Shown piece by piece: positions 62,108 through 64,000 of a stretch of DNA of 64,000 nt. The stretch is from Atrina japonica (lineage: Eukaryota; Mollusca; Bivalvia; Pterioida; Pinnidae): positions 697,001 through 761,000 of the forward strand of contig BROG01000080.1 of assembly GCA_030159075.1 (NCBI GenBank). Reading direction: 5' to 3'. The translations under genes and the position numbers were made by a program. Positions within the stretch are counted from its first letter, which is position 1, and each line of letters begins with the position of its first letter. A model generated the notes under the pieces. It did no database searches and was not told the DNA's origin. It was given only the letters and a program-made list of their open reading frames with translations.

Positions 62108-64000
62108 ATGTACACAAGTGTTCCAAGAGACATCCTAACTTTTTACCCATACTACAGAAATGTTCCATGTAGCATCCTAGCTTTTTACCCTTACTATAGA
62201 AGTGTCCCACGTGATAACCTAGCTTTGTACACGTACTACAGAAGTGTTCCACGTGATATCATAGCTTTGTGTCCGTATTACAGTGTTCCACGTGATATCA
62301 TAGCTTTGTGCCCGCACTGCAGAAGTATTTCACGTGATATCCTAGCTTTGTACCCGCACTTCAGAAGTGCTCCATGTGATATCCTAACTTTGTACCTGTA
62401 CTGTAGAAATGTTCCACATGATATCCTAGCTTTGTACTCGCATTGCAGGAGTGTTCCACATGGTATCCTAGCTTTGTACTTGCACTGCAGAAGTGTTCCA
62501 CATGATATCCTAGCTTTGTACTTGCACTGCAGAAGTGTTCCACATGATATCCTAGCTTTGTACTCGCACTGCAGAAGTGTTCCACATGATATCCTAGCTT
62601 TGTACTCGCACTGCAGAAATGTTCCACATGATATCCTAGCTTTGTACTCGCACGGCAGAAATGTGTCACACGATATCTTAGCTTTGTACCTGTTTTCAGA
62701 AGTGTGTCACACTATATCTTAGTGTTGTACCTTTGATCAGAAGTTTTCCGAACGATTTCTTACCTTTGTAGCCGTGCTACAGAAGTGTGCCACACGATAT
62801 CTTAGCTTTGTACCCGTGCTCAGAGGTGTTCAACACGATATCTTAGTTTTGTACATATAGAAGTGTGCGGCACGATATATTAGCATTGTACTCGTGAAGA
62901 AGTGTACTATGCAATATTTTAACTTTGTACCCGTGCTACAGACACGTTCTACACGATATCTTAGCGTTGTACCCGTGCTTAGAGGTGTTCAACACGATAC
63001 CTGTACTGCAGAAATGTTCCACATGATATCCTAGCTTTGTACTTGCACTGCAGAAGTGTTCCACATGATATCCTAGCTTTGTACATGCACTGCAGAAGTG
63101 TTCCACATGATATCCTAGCTTTGTACTTGCACTGCAGAAGTGTTCCACATGATATCCTAGCTTTGTACTTGCACTGCAGAAGTGTTCCACATGATATCCT
63201 AGCTTTGTACTCGCACTGCAGAAGTGTTCCACATGATATCTTAGCTTTGTACTCGCACTGCAGAAATGTTCCACATGATATCCTAGCTTTGTACCTGTAC
63301 TGCAGAAATGTTCCACATGATATCCTAGCTTTGTACTTGCACTGCAGAAGTGTTCCACATGATATCCTAGCTTTGTACTTGCACTGCAGAAGTGTTCCAC
63401 ATGATATTCTAGCTTTGTACTCGCACTGCAGAAATGTTCCACATGATATCCTAGCTTTGTACCTGTACTGCAGAAGTGTTCCACATGATATCCTAGCTTT
63501 GTACTCGCACTGCAGAAGTGTTCCACATGATATCCTAGCTTTGTACTCGCACTGCAGAAATGTGCCACACGATATCTTAGCTTTGTACCTGTTTTCAGAA
63601 GTGTGTCACACTATATCTTAGTGTTGTACCTTTGATCAGAAGTTTTCTGAACGATTTCTTACCTTTGTAGCCGTGCTACAGAAGTGTGCCACACGATATC
63701 TTGATCAGAAGTTTTCCGAACGATTTCTTACCTTTGTAGCCGTGCTACAGAAGTGTGCCACACGATATCTTAGCTTTGTACCCGTGCTCAGAGGTGTTCA
63801 ACACGATATCTTAGTTTTGTACATATAGAAGTGTGCGGCACGATATATTAGCATTGTACTCGTGAAGAAGTGTACTATGCAATATTTTAGCTTTGTACCC
63901 GTGCTACAGACACGTTCTACACGATATCTTAGCTTTGTACCCGTGCTTAGAGGTGTTCAACACGATATCTTAGTTTTGTACTCGTGCTAAAGAAATGTTG
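62108..64000. repeat. 42-bp satellite with higher-order repeat, continues past the window
   Basis: The unit contains TGTTCCACATGATATCCTAG, CTTTGTACTTGCACTGCAGA and AG; about 45 units. A block of diverged units (62676-62990) recurs about 899 bp later (63575-64000), with one extra ~72-bp local duplication at 63630-63770. Because 42 is 14 codons, both strands stay open for long stretches; I do not regard these as genes. Confidence 0.93.

Noticed and set aside
62108..63621. Frames of ~200 residues with 14-residue repeats on both strands
   Set aside because: The 42-bp satellite unit is a multiple of three without stops. Equal openness on both strands, changing starts and the lack of any signal or domain argue against a protein.

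Overview
The window is eukaryotic, AT-rich and gene-poor. It looks like the genome of a mollusc, most likely a bivalve; the species cannot be named from sequence alone. The reasons are one long spliced gene with GT-AG introns, an orphan GPCR with a good Kozak start, several tRNA-derived SINE families, very many short inverted-repeat elements, and dispersed repeats of a kind common in bivalve DNA. That last point rests on recall, not on a search.

Two genes are supported. (1) Positions 1127-2143, plus strand: a rhodopsin-class GPCR of 338 residues in one coding exon. (2) Positions 9467-35560, minus strand: a complete nine-exon adenosine deaminase-like gene (ADAL, N6-methyl-AMP deaminase family). 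I rebuilt it exon by exon; it gives a 342-residue protein with every expected zinc-binding and catalytic residue. All eight introns have GT-AG ends and the phases agree. Two longer in-frame starts exist upstream. I see no functional link between the two genes.

The rest is repeats. Four SINE-like families occur: SINE-A with a GCCGGCCTGGCTCAG head, SINE-B with a tRNA-Ser/Leu-like head, and two rarer ones, C and D. Short TIR elements include TTAA-flanked types, pogo/Tigger-like elements opening with TACAGT, and several foldback families. A decayed LINE 3' end sits at 21339-21674. Tandem arrays are unusually dense inside the ADAL introns: 28-bp at 18.5-19.4 kb, 41-bp at 23.4-23.9 kb, 50-bp at 31.9-32.5 kb, 38-bp at 32.7-34.2 kb and about 32-bp at 34.6-35.1 kb. 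Outside ADAL lie a 59-bp array (40.7-41.9 kb), a palindromic GATATC array (57.8-58.7 kb) and a 42-bp satellite with higher-order structure that runs off the right end (62.1-64.0 kb).

The most notable observation is that the 28-bp minisatellite in ADAL intron 8 begins on the authentic 5' splice site of exon 8. About 30 tandem copies of a donor-like sequence therefore follow that exon. A second theme is that other arrays also appear to be seeded at junctions: the 41-bp unit spans a SINE-B/MITE junction, and the 32-bp unit comes from the inside of a pogo-like element. From 36 kb to 64 kb I found no convincing gene.
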